A program made the translations under genes and the position numbers. 64,000 nt of DNA from Azolla caroliniana. Lineage: Eukaryota > Polypodiophyta. Under the pieces are notes generated by a model. It saw only the letters and a program-made list of their open reading frames with translations. It was not told the DNA's origin and made no database searches. The stretch spans positions 36,865-100,864 of the forward strand of contig JBHGNT010000081.1 in NCBI GenBank assembly GCA_043228905.1. The letters run 5' to 3'. Below, piece by piece: positions 63,664 to 64,000 of this stretch (position 1 is its first letter; each line of letters begins with the position of its first letter).

Positions 63664-64000
63664 TTATGCCAAATCCGACCGGATTATGCTCCACCCGTAC
63701 CGGAGCGTCACGCGGTTAGGTCCCTGGTCGGGTTGTCCCTTGGTCTCTTCGTCGACCTTTTCACGGGCCTTCTCCCATTCATCTTCACTGGCATCGTGCC
63801 AGGACTCCTCGATACCGTCATCCATCTCCTCGGTCTCACTAGGGCATAAGGGCCCAAACGCCGAATTCCCCGGAATCGGGTTCAAGGGCTTTCGTCCGCT
63901 CCTTCCCCGTATCGTCTCGCTTGTGATTCTTGGTCTCTCGCCACCGCCTTCCTCCGCTTGGGACTCACGTGGGCACTCGGGCCCGACTGCCATCGTCTCG
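63664..64000 (-). CDS. gag: Element E Gag C-terminus, 5' part outside window
   Basis: The open frame ends at 63664 and enters the window edge. It matches the last 110 or so residues of D Gag: GPECPRESQAEEGGGE, ITSETIRGRSGRKP, NSAFGPLCPSETEEMDDG, EESWHDASEDEWEKA and a closing RYGWSIIRS. Differences are mostly substitutions, with a somewhat different last 30 residues. Confidence 0.75.
   Translation of the reverse strand, partial: ETMAVGPECPRESQAEEGGGERPRITSETIRGRSGRKPLNPIPGNSAFGPLCPSETEEMDDGIEESWHDASEDEWEKAREKVDEETKGQPDQGPNRVTLRYGWSIIRSDLA

Larger units (their letters stand above)
55367..64000 (-). mobile_element. Gag-only LTR element E (interrupted by D, runs off the window)
   Basis: Its 3' LTR is split in two (55367-55459 and 60405-61098) by element D, and its body runs from 61099 to the window end. 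The body is colinear with D: the polypurine tract, a 2.5-kb repeat-rich region without pol motifs, then the gag C-terminus (63664-64000). The LTR starts TATCGCG where relatives have TGTCGCG (minus-strand CA end lost by one change). It interrupts the G1 gag at 55366. Confidence 0.8.

Overview
The window reads as nuclear DNA of a land plant. Two spliced plant genes are recognisable: an ER membrane protein complex subunit 3 gene (EMC3, 8 exons, 7705-11815) and a CALMODULIN-BINDING PROTEIN 60 gene (CBP60, 9 exons, 17115-24298). Both have GT/AG introns and AT-rich intergenic DNA around them. CBP60 is plant-specific and one copia element has the plant-typical initiator-tRNA-Met primer site. I cannot name the species.

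Left third (1-32 kb): the 3' end of a Ty1/copia element (1 to about 1250), a decayed Ty3/gypsy integrase (about 2500-2990), and a MULE-type DNA transposon (3478-7522) with roughly 105-bp inverted ends, a Ulp1-like (C48) protease remnant, a broken MULE transposase and a CCxxCxC tail. The MULE ends about 180 bp upstream of the EMC3 start codon. CBP60 intron 2 holds three tandem 240-bp units, each with a tRNA-Leu(CAA)-like sequence between inverted ends, followed by a LINE 3' fragment. A decayed copia element (about 27.6-31.8 kb) closes this part.

Right half (31.8-64 kb): a deep nest of LTR retrotransposons, visibly GC-rich compared with the host. G1 (minus strand) sits in the copia element and carries a long coiled-coil ORF downstream of integrase. 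Into G1 inserted: element A (36131-43449, plus strand, apparently intact, LTRs alike, 4-bp target duplication ACGT); element C (44754 to about 54020, minus strand, 5' end deleted), which holds element B (45801-53465, plus strand, decayed relative of A, duplication CCGT), which in turn holds a solo LTR (52737-53389, duplication CCTAT); and element E (55367 to beyond the window, minus strand), whose 3' LTR is split by element D (55460-60404, minus strand, duplication CCAT).

A and B are autonomous-type (gag-protease ORF, then pol in the -1 frame after a U-run, a stop codon and a predicted hairpin). C, D and E share their LTR ends, polypurine tract and (where visible) primer site, but D has only gag plus a 1.7-kb repeat-rich region and no pol. 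A/B-type elements could therefore supply enzymes to gag-only C/D/E-type elements. The most unusual items are the gag-only family with its gag-derived repeat array, the G1 coiled-coil ORF, the candidate frameshift signal in A/B, and the tRNA-carrying tandem units inside CBP60.
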